Origin: an uncultured Clostridia bacterium
GTDB taxonomy: Bacteria > Bacillota > Clostridia > Oscillospirales > CAG-272
DNA: 6,002 nt
Direction: 5' to 3'
Assembly: GCA_946618395.1 (NCBI GenBank)
Contig: CAMOLD010000086.1
Coordinates: 1 to 6,002, forward strand
Part shown: piece after piece, positions 1 through 6,002 of the stretch
Layout of the letters: each line of letters opens with the position of its first letter
Position numbering within the stretch: position 1 is the first letter of the stretch
The notes under the pieces: generated by a model
Databases searched by the model: none
Seen by the model: the letters and a program-made list of their open reading frames with translations, nothing else
Told to the model about the DNA's origin: nothing
Program-made: the position numbers and the translations under genes

Positions 1-122
1 TGAATCAACCCCATAATGAACATGAGGATATAGGTCAGCGCGCCGCCGCTTACCAGAACTGCAAGGGCAATGGCAAAAATGCGCACCGGGAGAGAGAAAC
101 GGGGAGTTGGTTTATCGCTCAT
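1..122 (-). CDS. Small membrane protein, N-terminal part only (runs off the window)
   Basis: This is an open frame that begins with ATG at 122-120 and is still open after 40 codons at the window edge. It has a short polar, basic N-terminus (MSDKPTPRFSLPVR). A long hydrophobic stretch follows from about residue 15 to 40 (IFAIALAVLVSGGALTYILM, then FIMGLI), enough for one transmembrane helix with the N-terminus probably inside by the positive-inside rule. An AAAGGA ribosome binding site lies 11 nt upstream. An in-frame TTG three codons earlier is only 2 nt from that site, so ATG is preferred. The gene starts 50 nt after the topoisomerase stop on the same strand, so it is probably co-transcribed. 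I do not recognise the family. It could be a tiny one-helix protein of the DUF4044/Prli42 type or the anchor of a larger exported protein; the visible part cannot decide. Confidence 0.6.
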   Translation of the reverse strand, partial: MSDKPTPRFSLPVRIFAIALAVLVSGGALTYILMFIMGLI

Positions 123-133
123 CGGAATCAAAA

Positions 134-139
134 TCCTTT
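134..139 (-). promoter_or_regulatory. Ribosome binding site of the partial membrane-protein gene
   Basis: AAAGGA reads on the minus strand 11 nt before the ATG at 122. The spacing is a little long but usable. It decides against the in-frame TTG at 131-129, which would sit only 2 nt from the site. Confidence 0.5.
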
Positions 140-172
140 CTGTAATTTTTGAAAAAACGAAATTTGCAAAGG

Positions 173-2371
173 TTATTTCAGCGAGTCCAGCGGAACGCCG
201 GATGCCGGGATTTTCAGTTTTTTCAAGCCGGTCGCTCCGTTTGGAAATTCCGAAAGGTCGGCTTTTGCGCGCACAAGCGTTTGCCCTTTTTTCAGGGTGA
301 TCAGTTGGACGCCGCCCGAGGTGCGCGTGCTCTTTTGCGGAATGAGCGAGGATTTGATGACAATTCCGCGGTTCTCGGAGGAGATCAGCAGAATATCCAT
401 CGGCGCTTTCTCATAGAACGCGGCAACCGGGCGCGAGGTCTTGGAGCAAACCGAGGTCAGCTTGCGGCGGTTTCCTGTGGTCACATAGCTTGCCGCCGAA
501 ACGCGAATCCCCTTGCCGTTTTCAAACAGGAACACAAAGTTGTCTTTTTCGGGGTAGGAATTTTGAATGTTCATCAAAATCGGCTTTTCTCCGGGGTCCA
601 TACCCAAAACGGCGGGCAAAAAGTCGCCCAGCGCCGAGGCTTTTGTGGTGTCAAAATCGTTTGCTTTTACGCGATACATCTGCGCGTGATCGGTTACAAA
701 AATCAAATCGTCGCGGTTTTCACCGTCCAGAATGGCAAGCACCTCGTCGCCCTCTTTGCATTTTTGCTCGTCGTTGCCTTGCAGGGAGCGGAAGGTGATT
801 TTTTTGAAATATCCTTCCCGCGTCAGCACAAAGCGCGCACTGTAATTTTCAATGTGTTCTTCCTCGTTGTATTCCGCAACGGTGGAGGCGTGAACAATAA
901 AGGAGCGGCGGGGCTGACCGTATTTCTTTTTGATCGCCGTCAACTGCTCAATGATCAGCGCTTTCTGCTTCAATTCGTCCGCCAGCGTTTCCTCCATATC
1001 GGCAATCTCTTTTTGCAGCGATTCAATTTCGGCAATGCGGTTGAGAATGTATTCGCGGTTGATGTTGCGCAATTTGATGTCGGCAATGTAGTTTGCCTGC
1101 CGCTCGTCAATCTCAAAGCCTTTCATCAGGTTTGGAACAACATCGGCATCCTTTTCGGTTTTGTGGATGATGCGGATGGCTTTGTCAATATCCAAAAGGA
1201 TTTTGCCAAGCGCAAGGAGCAGGTGGAGCTTATCCTTCTTTTTCTCCAAATCAAATTGCAGTTCGCGGCGCAGGCAACCCAGCCGGAAGCGGATCCACTC
1301 GGAAAGAATTTCAATCACACCCATGGTGCGCGGCACCGAGTCAATCAGAATGTTGAAATTGCACTTGAAGCTGTCTTCCAGCGGTGTGAGTTTGAAGAGC
1401 TTGGTCATCAGCTTGTCCGGGTCAACGCCGCGTTCCAGGTCCAGCGTCAGCTTAAAGCCGTTCAGGTCGATCTCGTCGCGGAAATCGCGCACCTCTTTGA
1501 GCTTTTTCTCCTTGTAAAGGGTGGTCAGCTTGGACATGATCAGCTCAATGGTGGTGGAGTAGGGGATTTCAATAATATCAATGCAGTTTGCGTCTTTGTC
1601 GTAAACGTAGCGCGCACGGAGCTTGACCGAACCCTGACCGGTTTCGTAGATCTGCCGCATCTGCTCTTCGTCATAAAGAATGGCGCCGCCGCCCGAAAAG
1701 TCGGGTGCTTTGACCAGTTCCATCATCTTCTCCACCGAAAGATTGGGTTTGCGCAAAAGGGCAATGGTGCCGTCGCAAATCTCGGCAAGGTTAAAGGAGC
1801 AAATGTTGGAAGCCATACCAACGGCAATGCCCATGTTGGGCATGACCAGCACGTTGGGGAAGGTGGTTGGCAAAAGGACCGGCTCTTTCATGGTGGCGTC
1901 GTAGTTGTCCACCATATCCACGGCGTTTTTGTCAATGCCTTCAAAAAGTTCGGCGCAAATCGCGTCCAGCTTGCATTCGGTGTAACGCGAGGCGGCATAT
2001 TTCATCTCGGAGGAATACTGCTTGCCAAAGGAGCCTTTGGAGTCCACCAGCGGATGGAGCAAGGTTGCGTTCCCGCGGGTCAGGCGGACCATGGTTTCAT
2101 AAATCGAGGCGTCACCATGGGGATTGAGTTTCATGGTTTGCCCAACGATGTTGGCGCTCTTGGTGCGCCCCCCGGTCAAAAGCCCCATGCGATACATGGT
2201 GTAAAGCAGTTTGCGGTGCGCCGGTTTCAACCCGTCAATTTCGGGAATGGCGCGCGAGATGATCACGCTCATCACGTAGGGCATATAGTTTTTTTCAATG
2301 GTCTCGGTAATGGGCTGATAGATCACCGGGGCATAGACGATTTCTTTAACTTGTTTTTTCTTTTTTGCCAT
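173..2371 (-). CDS. parC: Type IIA DNA topoisomerase subunit A, ParC/GyrA-like paralogue
   Basis: This is the DNA breakage-reunion subunit of an ATP-dependent type II topoisomerase (732 aa). With a GyrB/ParE-type ATPase subunit it would pass one duplex through another to relax or decatenate chromosomes. The winged-helix core has DGLKPAHRK (46-54), NPHGD (83-87), the catalytic tyrosine in AASRYTE (Tyr130, preceded by Arg129) and GIAVGMASNI (181-190). A charged helical region at about 365-485 fits the coiled coil. The C-terminal part (about 490-732) shows four clear beta-pinwheel blade motifs, near 513-527, 555-571, 612-627 and 658-674, plus a degenerate end. I see no GyrA box (QRRGGKG type), which argues for a topo IV-like role over supercoiling. 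It is shorter than a usual GyrA (about 800-875 aa). The quinolone-pocket positions are Ala88 and Glu92. The lysine-rich start (MAKKKKQ) follows an AAAGGAA site. No B subunit lies in the window. The family call is very secure; parC versus a second gyrA is not, and the clostridial paralogue is annotated both ways. Confidence 0.95.
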   Translation of the reverse strand: MAKKKKQVKEIVYAPVIYQPITETIEKNYMPYVMSVIISRAIPEIDGLKPAHRKLLYTMYRMGLLTGGRTKSANIVGQTMKLNPHGDASIYETMVRLTRGNATLLHPLVDSKGSFGKQYSSEMKYAASRYTECKLDAICAELFEGIDKNAVDMVDNYDATMKEPVLLPTTFPNVLVMPNMGIAVGMASNICSFNLAEICDGTIALLRKPNLSVEKMMELVKAPDFSGGGAILYDEEQMRQIYETGQGSVKLRARYVYDKDANCIDIIEIPYSTTIELIMSKLTTLYKEKKLKEVRDFRDEIDLNGFKLTLDLERGVDPDKLMTKLFKLTPLEDSFKCNFNILIDSVPRTMGVIEILSEWIRFRLGCLRRELQFDLEKKKDKLHLLLALGKILLDIDKAIRIIHKTEKDADVVPNLMKGFEIDERQANYIADIKLRNINREYILNRIAEIESLQKEIADMEETLADELKQKALIIEQLTAIKKKYGQPRRSFIVHASTVAEYNEEEHIENYSARFVLTREGYFKKITFRSLQGNDEQKCKEGDEVLAILDGENRDDLIFVTDHAQMYRVKANDFDTTKASALGDFLPAVLGMDPGEKPILMNIQNSYPEKDNFVFLFENGKGIRVSAASYVTTGNRRKLTSVCSKTSRPVAAFYEKAPMDILLISSENRGIVIKSSLIPQKSTRTSGGVQLITLKKGQTLVRAKADLSEFPNGATGLKKLKIPASGVPLDSLK

Positions 2372-2383
2372 GGATCTGCGGGG

Positions 2384-2390
2384 TTCCTTT
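2384..2390 (-). promoter_or_regulatory. Ribosome binding site of the topoisomerase A subunit gene
   Basis: AAAGGAA on the minus strand is the only purine-rich site in the 47-nt gap after the Sua5 gene. About 13 nt separate GGA from the ATG at 2371, which is longer than usual and may mean modest initiation. No in-frame start lies closer to it. Confidence 0.45.
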
Positions 2391-2418
2391 CTTTGAACTC
2401 GGTATCAATGGTCGTGCT

Positions 2419-3456
2419 TCAAATTTCTTTTATGGTGTGCGCAGCGGCGCGAATCATGCGGTTGTAAAGCGCAAGCCCCAGCCCGCTCTTTGGGGGCAGG
2501 TGCGCGTAAATCACTTCGGCGCCGGTGCGGTCGGCCTCGCGCAACAATTTGAACAGGGTTTGCGCCTGCGCGGCAAGATCTTCCCGGTTGCCAACGGGGA
2601 AGAGGAGATCGTTTTGCAAAAACGGAAGTTCCTCGTTGTAGCAAAGAATGGCGCATTTTTTCGTCGTTTGCTCGGCAGCAAGAAAGGCGGTCACCTTTTC
2701 GGGAGCACCCGAAAGGAGAACAACCGGAATGTTCGGCGCGTAATGGCGGTATTTCATGCCCGGTGAGAGCGGACGCTCGTTTTCCGCAAGCGCATGGGTA
2801 ACTGCCGGGGCGATATGCACGGTCGAAACAACCATGCAAAGTGCGTCGTATGTAATTCCACCCGGGCGCAACAGGGTAATCTCGTCCTCTCCGTCCACCT
2901 TGACAATGGTGGATTCCAAGCCGATCTCACAGCTCCCGCCGTCCAGGATCGCGTCCACGCGCCCGGAGAGGTCGGCAATTACGTGCTCGGCACAGGTGGG
3001 GGAAGGTTTGCCCGAAAGATTTGCCGAGGGCGCCGCAATCGGAACGCCGGCAAGCGCAATCAGCTTGTGCGCCACGGGGTGGGAGGGGCAACGCACCGCA
3101 ACGGTGTCCAGTCCGCCGGTCACCGACGGGGGAATCATCTCCCGTTTCGGCAAAACAACCGTCAAAGGTCCGGGCATAAACGCTTTTGCCAGGCGGCGGT
3201 AGGTGTTGTTGACCACGGCATAGCGGTCGGCGTCCTCCGGCGCGGCAATGTGAATGATCAAAGGATTATCCGAGGGGCGACCTTTGGCGGCGTAAATCTT
3301 TTTTGCCGCGCCGTCGTCCAAGCCGTTCCCCCCAAGGCCGTAGACCGTCTCGGTCGGGAAGGCGACCAAGCCGCCGGCACAAAGGATTTTGGCGGCATAG
3401 CGCAGTTCGGCTTCCTGTTTTTCAGGGTTGGAAATTGGAATGATTCGGGTGTTCAA
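2419..3456 (-). CDS. ywlC: L-threonylcarbamoyladenylate synthase, two-domain Sua5/YwlC type
   Basis: The enzyme uses threonine, bicarbonate and ATP to make threonylcarbamoyl-AMP, which the TsaD complex transfers to A37 of ANN-decoding tRNAs (t6A). Numbered from the TTG at 3456 (345 aa), the YrdC domain covers about 10-200. It shows PTETVYGLG (34-42), the KxR nucleotide-binding motif in KGRPSDNPL (Lys58, Arg60), SAN (144-146), GLESTIV (179-185) and LLRPGGI (195-201). The signature Sua5 linker SPGMKYRHYAP (231-240) leads into a small C-terminal Rossmann-like domain that ends near NRMIRAA (332-338). The length fits Sua5/TsaC2 rather than the short TsaC/YrdC. No ATG is available: an in-frame TGA at 3471-3469 leaves only TTG at 3462, TTG at 3456 or a rare ATT. 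I chose 3456 because it lies 9 nt after GAGGT and gives a family-like MNTRII start; TTG 3462 (347 aa) is only 3 nt away. It follows prfA closely and is surely co-transcribed with it. Equivalent names are tsaC, tsaC2 and sua5. Confidence 0.95.
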   Translation of the reverse strand: MNTRIIPISNPEKQEAELRYAAKILCAGGLVAFPTETVYGLGGNGLDDGAAKKIYAAKGRPSDNPLIIHIAAPEDADRYAVVNNTYRRLAKAFMPGPLTVVLPKREMIPPSVTGGLDTVAVRCPSHPVAHKLIALAGVPIAAPSANLSGKPSPTCAEHVIADLSGRVDAILDGGSCEIGLESTIVKVDGEDEITLLRPGGITYDALCMVVSTVHIAPAVTHALAENERPLSPGMKYRHYAPNIPVVLLSGAPEKVTAFLAAEQTTKKCAILCYNEELPFLQNDLLFPVGNREDLAAQAQTLFKLLREADRTGAEVIYAHLPPKSGLGLALYNRMIRAAAHTIKEI

Positions 3457-3465
3457 AAGCAAAAT

Positions 3466-3470
3466 ACCTC
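3466..3470 (-). promoter_or_regulatory. Ribosome binding site that decides the Sua5-gene TTG start
   Basis: GAGGT on the minus strand is the only Shine-Dalgarno-like site after the prfA stop. It lies 9 nt from the TTG at 3456 and 3 nt from the TTG at 3462, so the downstream TTG is the better-spaced start. Confidence 0.5.
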
Positions 3471-3479
3471 AATCAAAAA

Positions 3480-4559
3480 TCAGTTATTTTCGGCAATCTT
3501 TTTTGTTGCCTCGGCAACGGCAAGCGCGTCAATCATCGCGTCGATCCGCCCGTTCAAAAAGGCGTCCAGCGAATGGAGAGAGAGGCCGATGCGGTGATCG
3601 GTCACGCGGTTTTGCGGGAAATTATAGGTGCGGATTTTTTCGCTCCGGTCGCCGGTGCCAACCTGTTCGCGGCGGTCGGAGGCAATTTTATCGTCGTGTT
3701 CGCGTTTTTCGCGGTCATAAAGAATGGTGCGCAGCATTTGCAGGGCTTTGTCCTTGTTTTTGAACTGACTGCGCTCTTCCTGGCATTCCACAACAATTCC
3801 GGTGGGCTTGTGGGTCAGGCGGACGGCGGACTCGGTCTTGTTGATGTGCTGACCACCCGCGCCGCTGGATTTGCAGGATTCAAAAATCAGGTCCGCGGGG
3901 TTGATGTTCACTTCCACCTCGTCGGCCTCGGGCAAAACGGCAACCGTTGCGGTTGAGGTTTGAATGCGCCCCTGCGACTCGGTCGTGGGAACGCGCTGGA
4001 CGCGGTGAACGCCGCTTTCAAACCGCAGGCGCGAATAGGCGCCCGACCCCTCCACCAAAAAGACGACGGCGCGAAAACCGCCCAGCTCGGTGGGGGTGGA
4101 ACTCATCATCGAGGTCCGAAAACCGTTTGCCGCGGCAAACATACAATACATGCGGTAAAGATCGGCGGCAAACAGCGCGGCTTCCTCGCCGCCCGCCCCT
4201 GCGCGAATTTCCACCAAAACGTTTTTCTCGTCGTTGGGGTCCCGCGGCAACAGCAACAGCGTAATCTCGCGTGTCAAAGCTTCCGCTTCGGTGCGCGCCT
4301 CTTTCAACTCGGTGCCTGCAAGCTCGCGCAGTTCGGCGTCGGCGCTCTCCTCCAAAAGGTGCAAAGCGTCGTCCGCAGCGCGCTGAACGCGGTCCAGGGC
4401 GGCGGCTTTTTCGGCAAGCGGAGCCAGCCGGCGGTATTCTTTCATTGCGGCGGCATAGCGGGGCGGGTCGGCAAGAACGGCAGGGTCGGAAAGCGAGGCC
4501 TCCACCTGCAAAAACTTTTCTCTTGCCCCGGCAAGTTGCGCCATGAATCGGTCTGTCAT
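3480..4559 (-). CDS. prfA: Peptide chain release factor 1 (RF1)
   Basis: RF1 reads UAA and UAG in the ribosomal A site and triggers release of the finished protein. The 359-aa length is normal. Domain 1 is a helical, Ala/Glu-rich N-terminus (about 1-110). The codon-recognition domain has RAGAGGEE (119-126), GVHRVQRV (183-190) and the PxT tripeptide as PTT (191-193). The catalytic loop is SSGAGGQHINKTES (231-244), with the GGQ glutamine at 237. The C-terminus carries GTGDRSEKIRTYNFPQNRVT (301-320), typical of bacterial RF1. Mapping on Thermus RF1 (offset +7 from GGQ) places Gln188, Thr193 and Thr201 as expected, but residue 200 is Gln where the stacking His193 is usual. The ATG is 6 nt after the apeA stop with no Shine-Dalgarno sequence, which suggests coupled translation. 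Met6 is an alternative start with no better site. The gene ends in TGA, which RF2 reads. prmC, the methylase of GGQ, is not next to it. Confidence 0.98.
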   Translation of the reverse strand: MTDRFMAQLAGAREKFLQVEASLSDPAVLADPPRYAAAMKEYRRLAPLAEKAAALDRVQRAADDALHLLEESADAELRELAGTELKEARTEAEALTREITLLLLPRDPNDEKNVLVEIRAGAGGEEAALFAADLYRMYCMFAAANGFRTSMMSSTPTELGGFRAVVFLVEGSGAYSRLRFESGVHRVQRVPTTESQGRIQTSTATVAVLPEADEVEVNINPADLIFESCKSSGAGGQHINKTESAVRLTHKPTGIVVECQEERSQFKNKDKALQMLRTILYDREKREHDDKIASDRREQVGTGDRSEKIRTYNFPQNRVTDHRIGLSLHSLDAFLNGRIDAMIDALAVAEATKKIAENN

Positions 4560-4565
4560 GTCAGA

Positions 4566-5957
4566 TCAAAAGCGGTAGAAAGCGTGGAAGGCGCGGTAAG
4601 CCTCGTAAAGGTCCACTTTTGCAATGACCTCGTAGGGTGCGTGCATCGAGAGAACGCCAACGCCCAGGTCGATGGTGTCAATGTTTTGGTTCGCCATATA
4701 TTTTGCAATGGTTCCGCCGCCGCCCAGATCCACTTTGCCAAGTTCGCAGGTCTGCCATACCACGCCGGCCTCGTTCAGGCAGCGGCGCACCCAGGCAACC
4801 AGCTCGGCGCTGGCGTCCGACGTGCCGGATTTGCCGCGCGCGCCGGTGAATTTGCACATGGCGACGCCGCAACCCAGCAGGGCGGCGTTGCGCTCTTCAA
4901 AAACATCCTTGAAAGCGGGGTCAAAAATTGCCGAAACGTCGCTGGAAAGGCATTTGGAATTGGCGCGAACGGTTGCGGGGTTTCCGCCCATTGCGTGGGC
5001 AATTTCTTCAATCAGGTCAACGGTAATGCTGGATTGTGCGCCGGTTACGCCGTCCGAGCCGGTTTCCTCTTTGTCCACCAGCGTGCACATCGTGGTGTGC
5101 ACCTTTTCATCGGCGTCAATCATCGCGGTCAGCGAGGGGTAGGCGCAGCAGCGGTCATCGTGGCCATAGGCGCAAATCATCGAGCGGTCAAAGCCCAGGT
5201 CGCGCGCTTTTCCGGCGGGAACGATGGAAAGCTCCGCCGACTGGAAATCCTCTTCGGTAATGCCGTAGGTTTCGTAAAGATAGTTCAAAACGGTCAGCTT
5301 TGCCGACTGGTTTTCGTCGCAGTCCAAAGGGCGACTGCCAACCAGAATGTTCAGCTTTTCCGCCTGGAACGCCTGGGAGACCGGTTTGGTCACCTCGTTT
5401 TGCGCCAGGTGCGGGAGCAGGTCGGTGATATACATCACCGGGTCGGTGTCGTTCTCGCCGACAACAATGTTCACAACCTCGCCGCTCTGCTTGACCACAA
5501 CGCCGTGGAGTGCCAAAGGCATGGCAAGCCATTGATATTTGCGAATGCCGCCGTAGTAGTGGGTTTTCAGGTAGCAAAGGTCGTGGTCTTCAAAAACCGG
5601 GTTTTGTTTCAGGTCCAGGCGCGGGGAGTCAATGTGCGCGCCGGTAATGCGAATACCGTTGTTAATCGGCTCGGAGCCGATATGGAACAAAAACAAATTC
5701 TTGCCGCGGTTGTTGTAATAGAGCTTGTCGCCAACCTTCATAGGCTCGCCAAAGTTCCAGGCGCGGTATCCGGCGGCTTCGGCAATGCGGACGCTTTCGG
5801 CAACCGCTTCGCGCTCGGTTTTGGAGGCGTCCAGAAAACGCACGTATTTTTTCGCGTAATCGTATGCCTCTTTCACAATTTTGTCGCCGGCTTTTTCATA
5901 AACCGACTTTTTTTGATAGCGGAGCGCCTCGTATTTGTTTTCGGTGTTCTCGGACAT
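4566..5957 (-). CDS. apeA: M18-family zinc aminopeptidase, type 1 (aspartyl/general aminopeptidase)
   Basis: This is a cytoplasmic metallopeptidase of 463 aa that removes N-terminal residues from peptides, presumably in peptide turnover; I see no signal peptide. The M18 fold and two-metal centre show in order: TGAHIDSPRLDL (106-116, His108 as ligand), AYGHDDR (263-269, Asp267 as bridging ligand), DKEETGSDG (295-303, Glu297 as general base and Glu298 as ligand), SSDV (338-341, Asp340) and SMHAPYE (437-443, His439). The strand pair THYYGGIRKYQW (132-143) and the GARGKSGTSDAS loop (372-383) match the clostridial/Thermotoga 'aminopeptidase 1' branch. All expected ligands are present, so it should be active; ligand roles are inferred from M18 structures, and substrate preference cannot be read from the sequence. 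The ATG is well fixed by AAAGGAGA 6 nt upstream. It is the most upstream gene in the window, and its stop is 6 nt before the prfA start. Confidence 0.95.
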   Translation of the reverse strand: MSENTENKYEALRYQKKSVYEKAGDKIVKEAYDYAKKYVRFLDASKTEREAVAESVRIAEAAGYRAWNFGEPMKVGDKLYYNNRGKNLFLFHIGSEPINNGIRITGAHIDSPRLDLKQNPVFEDHDLCYLKTHYYGGIRKYQWLAMPLALHGVVVKQSGEVVNIVVGENDTDPVMYITDLLPHLAQNEVTKPVSQAFQAEKLNILVGSRPLDCDENQSAKLTVLNYLYETYGITEEDFQSAELSIVPAGKARDLGFDRSMICAYGHDDRCCAYPSLTAMIDADEKVHTTMCTLVDKEETGSDGVTGAQSSITVDLIEEIAHAMGGNPATVRANSKCLSSDVSAIFDPAFKDVFEERNAALLGCGVAMCKFTGARGKSGTSDASAELVAWVRRCLNEAGVVWQTCELGKVDLGGGGTIAKYMANQNIDTIDLGVGVLSMHAPYEVIAKVDLYEAYRAFHAFYRF

Positions 5958-5963
5958 GGTGTA

Positions 5964-5971
5964 TCTCCTTT
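5964..5971 (-). promoter_or_regulatory. Strong ribosome binding site of apeA
   Basis: AAAGGAGA reads on the minus strand with 6 nt to the ATG at 5957. It is the best Shine-Dalgarno match in the window. The 30 nt further upstream to the window edge are AT-rich and hold a TTGAAA, but no TATAAT-like box at the right distance, so I call no promoter. Confidence 0.7.
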
Positions 5972-6002
5972 TCTGTTTTCACAAAATTTTCAACGGGTTA
6001 AG

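Noticed and set aside
140..175. Possible promoter before the partial membrane-protein gene (TTGCAA, 17 nt, ATTACA on the minus strand)
   Set aside because: The -35-like box is fair but ATTACA is a poor -10 match, and AT-rich gaps give such pairs by chance.
123..180. Possible terminator after the topoisomerase gene (GAAAT ... ATTTC then TTTTTT on the minus strand)
   Set aside because: The stem is only 5-6 bp, AT-only apart from one pair, with an 11-nt loop. It is too weak to call an intrinsic terminator, and the next gene follows at once.
149..2467. Plus-strand 772-aa open frame as a real protein
   Set aside because: It is the exact complement frame of a highly conserved topoisomerase gene, starts with TTG, has no recognisable domain, and its openness is explained by absent TTA/CTA/TCA codons.
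2794..3597. Plus-strand 267-aa open frame over the Sua5 gene
   Set aside because: It is again the complementary frame of a well-conserved gene and runs on into prfA. There is no family resemblance and no independent gap or promoter for it.
4544..4559. Internal Met6 as the true prfA start
   Set aside because: It has no ribosome binding site either, and the first ATG gives a length typical of RF1 and sits in a position suited to coupling.
5960..6002. Possible promoter upstream of apeA (TTGAAA on the minus strand)
   Set aside because: At the proper spacing the -10 would fall in the ribosome binding site, with no TATAAT-like sequence. The window ends too soon to see more.

Overview
The window reads as an ordinary, tightly packed stretch of a bacterial chromosome. 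It holds four complete protein-coding genes and the start of a fifth, all on the minus strand, so transcription runs from high to low coordinates. Moderately high GC, purine-rich AAAGGAG-type ribosome binding sites, a TTG start and the protein families point to a Firmicute of class Clostridia. The second GyrA/ParC-like protein (with NPHGD instead of HPHGD) and the type-1 M18 aminopeptidase suggest an Oscillospiraceae/Ruminococcaceae-like gut anaerobe. The class-level placement is fairly secure; the family-level placement is inference from remembered protein relatives.

In transcriptional order (right to left) the genes are: an M18 zinc aminopeptidase (apeA, 5957-4566); peptide chain release factor 1 (prfA, 4559-3480); a two-domain Sua5/YwlC threonylcarbamoyl-AMP synthase for the tRNA t6A modification (about 3456-2419); a type IIA topoisomerase A subunit of ParC/GyrA-paralogue type (2371-173); and the first 40 codons of a small membrane protein (122-1). 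The four gaps are 6, about 23, 47 and 50 nt. I see no convincing terminator or sigma-A promoter in any of them, so the set is probably one transcription unit that extends past both window ends. There is no gene-free stretch over 300 nt and no RNA gene, CRISPR array, mobile element or notable repeat.

The genes share a housekeeping theme: peptide recycling, translation termination, tRNA modification for accurate decoding of ANN codons, and DNA topology. prfA and the Sua5 gene are a classic Firmicute neighbourhood, but prmC, which methylates the RF1 GGQ motif and often lies between or beside them, is absent here. I found no new biological system. The points worth a second look are a His-to-Gln change in the stop-codon reading site of RF1, an SD-less prfA start coupled to and in frame with apeA, a non-ATG start on the Sua5 gene, a topoisomerase A subunit without its B partner or a GyrA box, and a 772-codon antisense open frame explained by codon choice.
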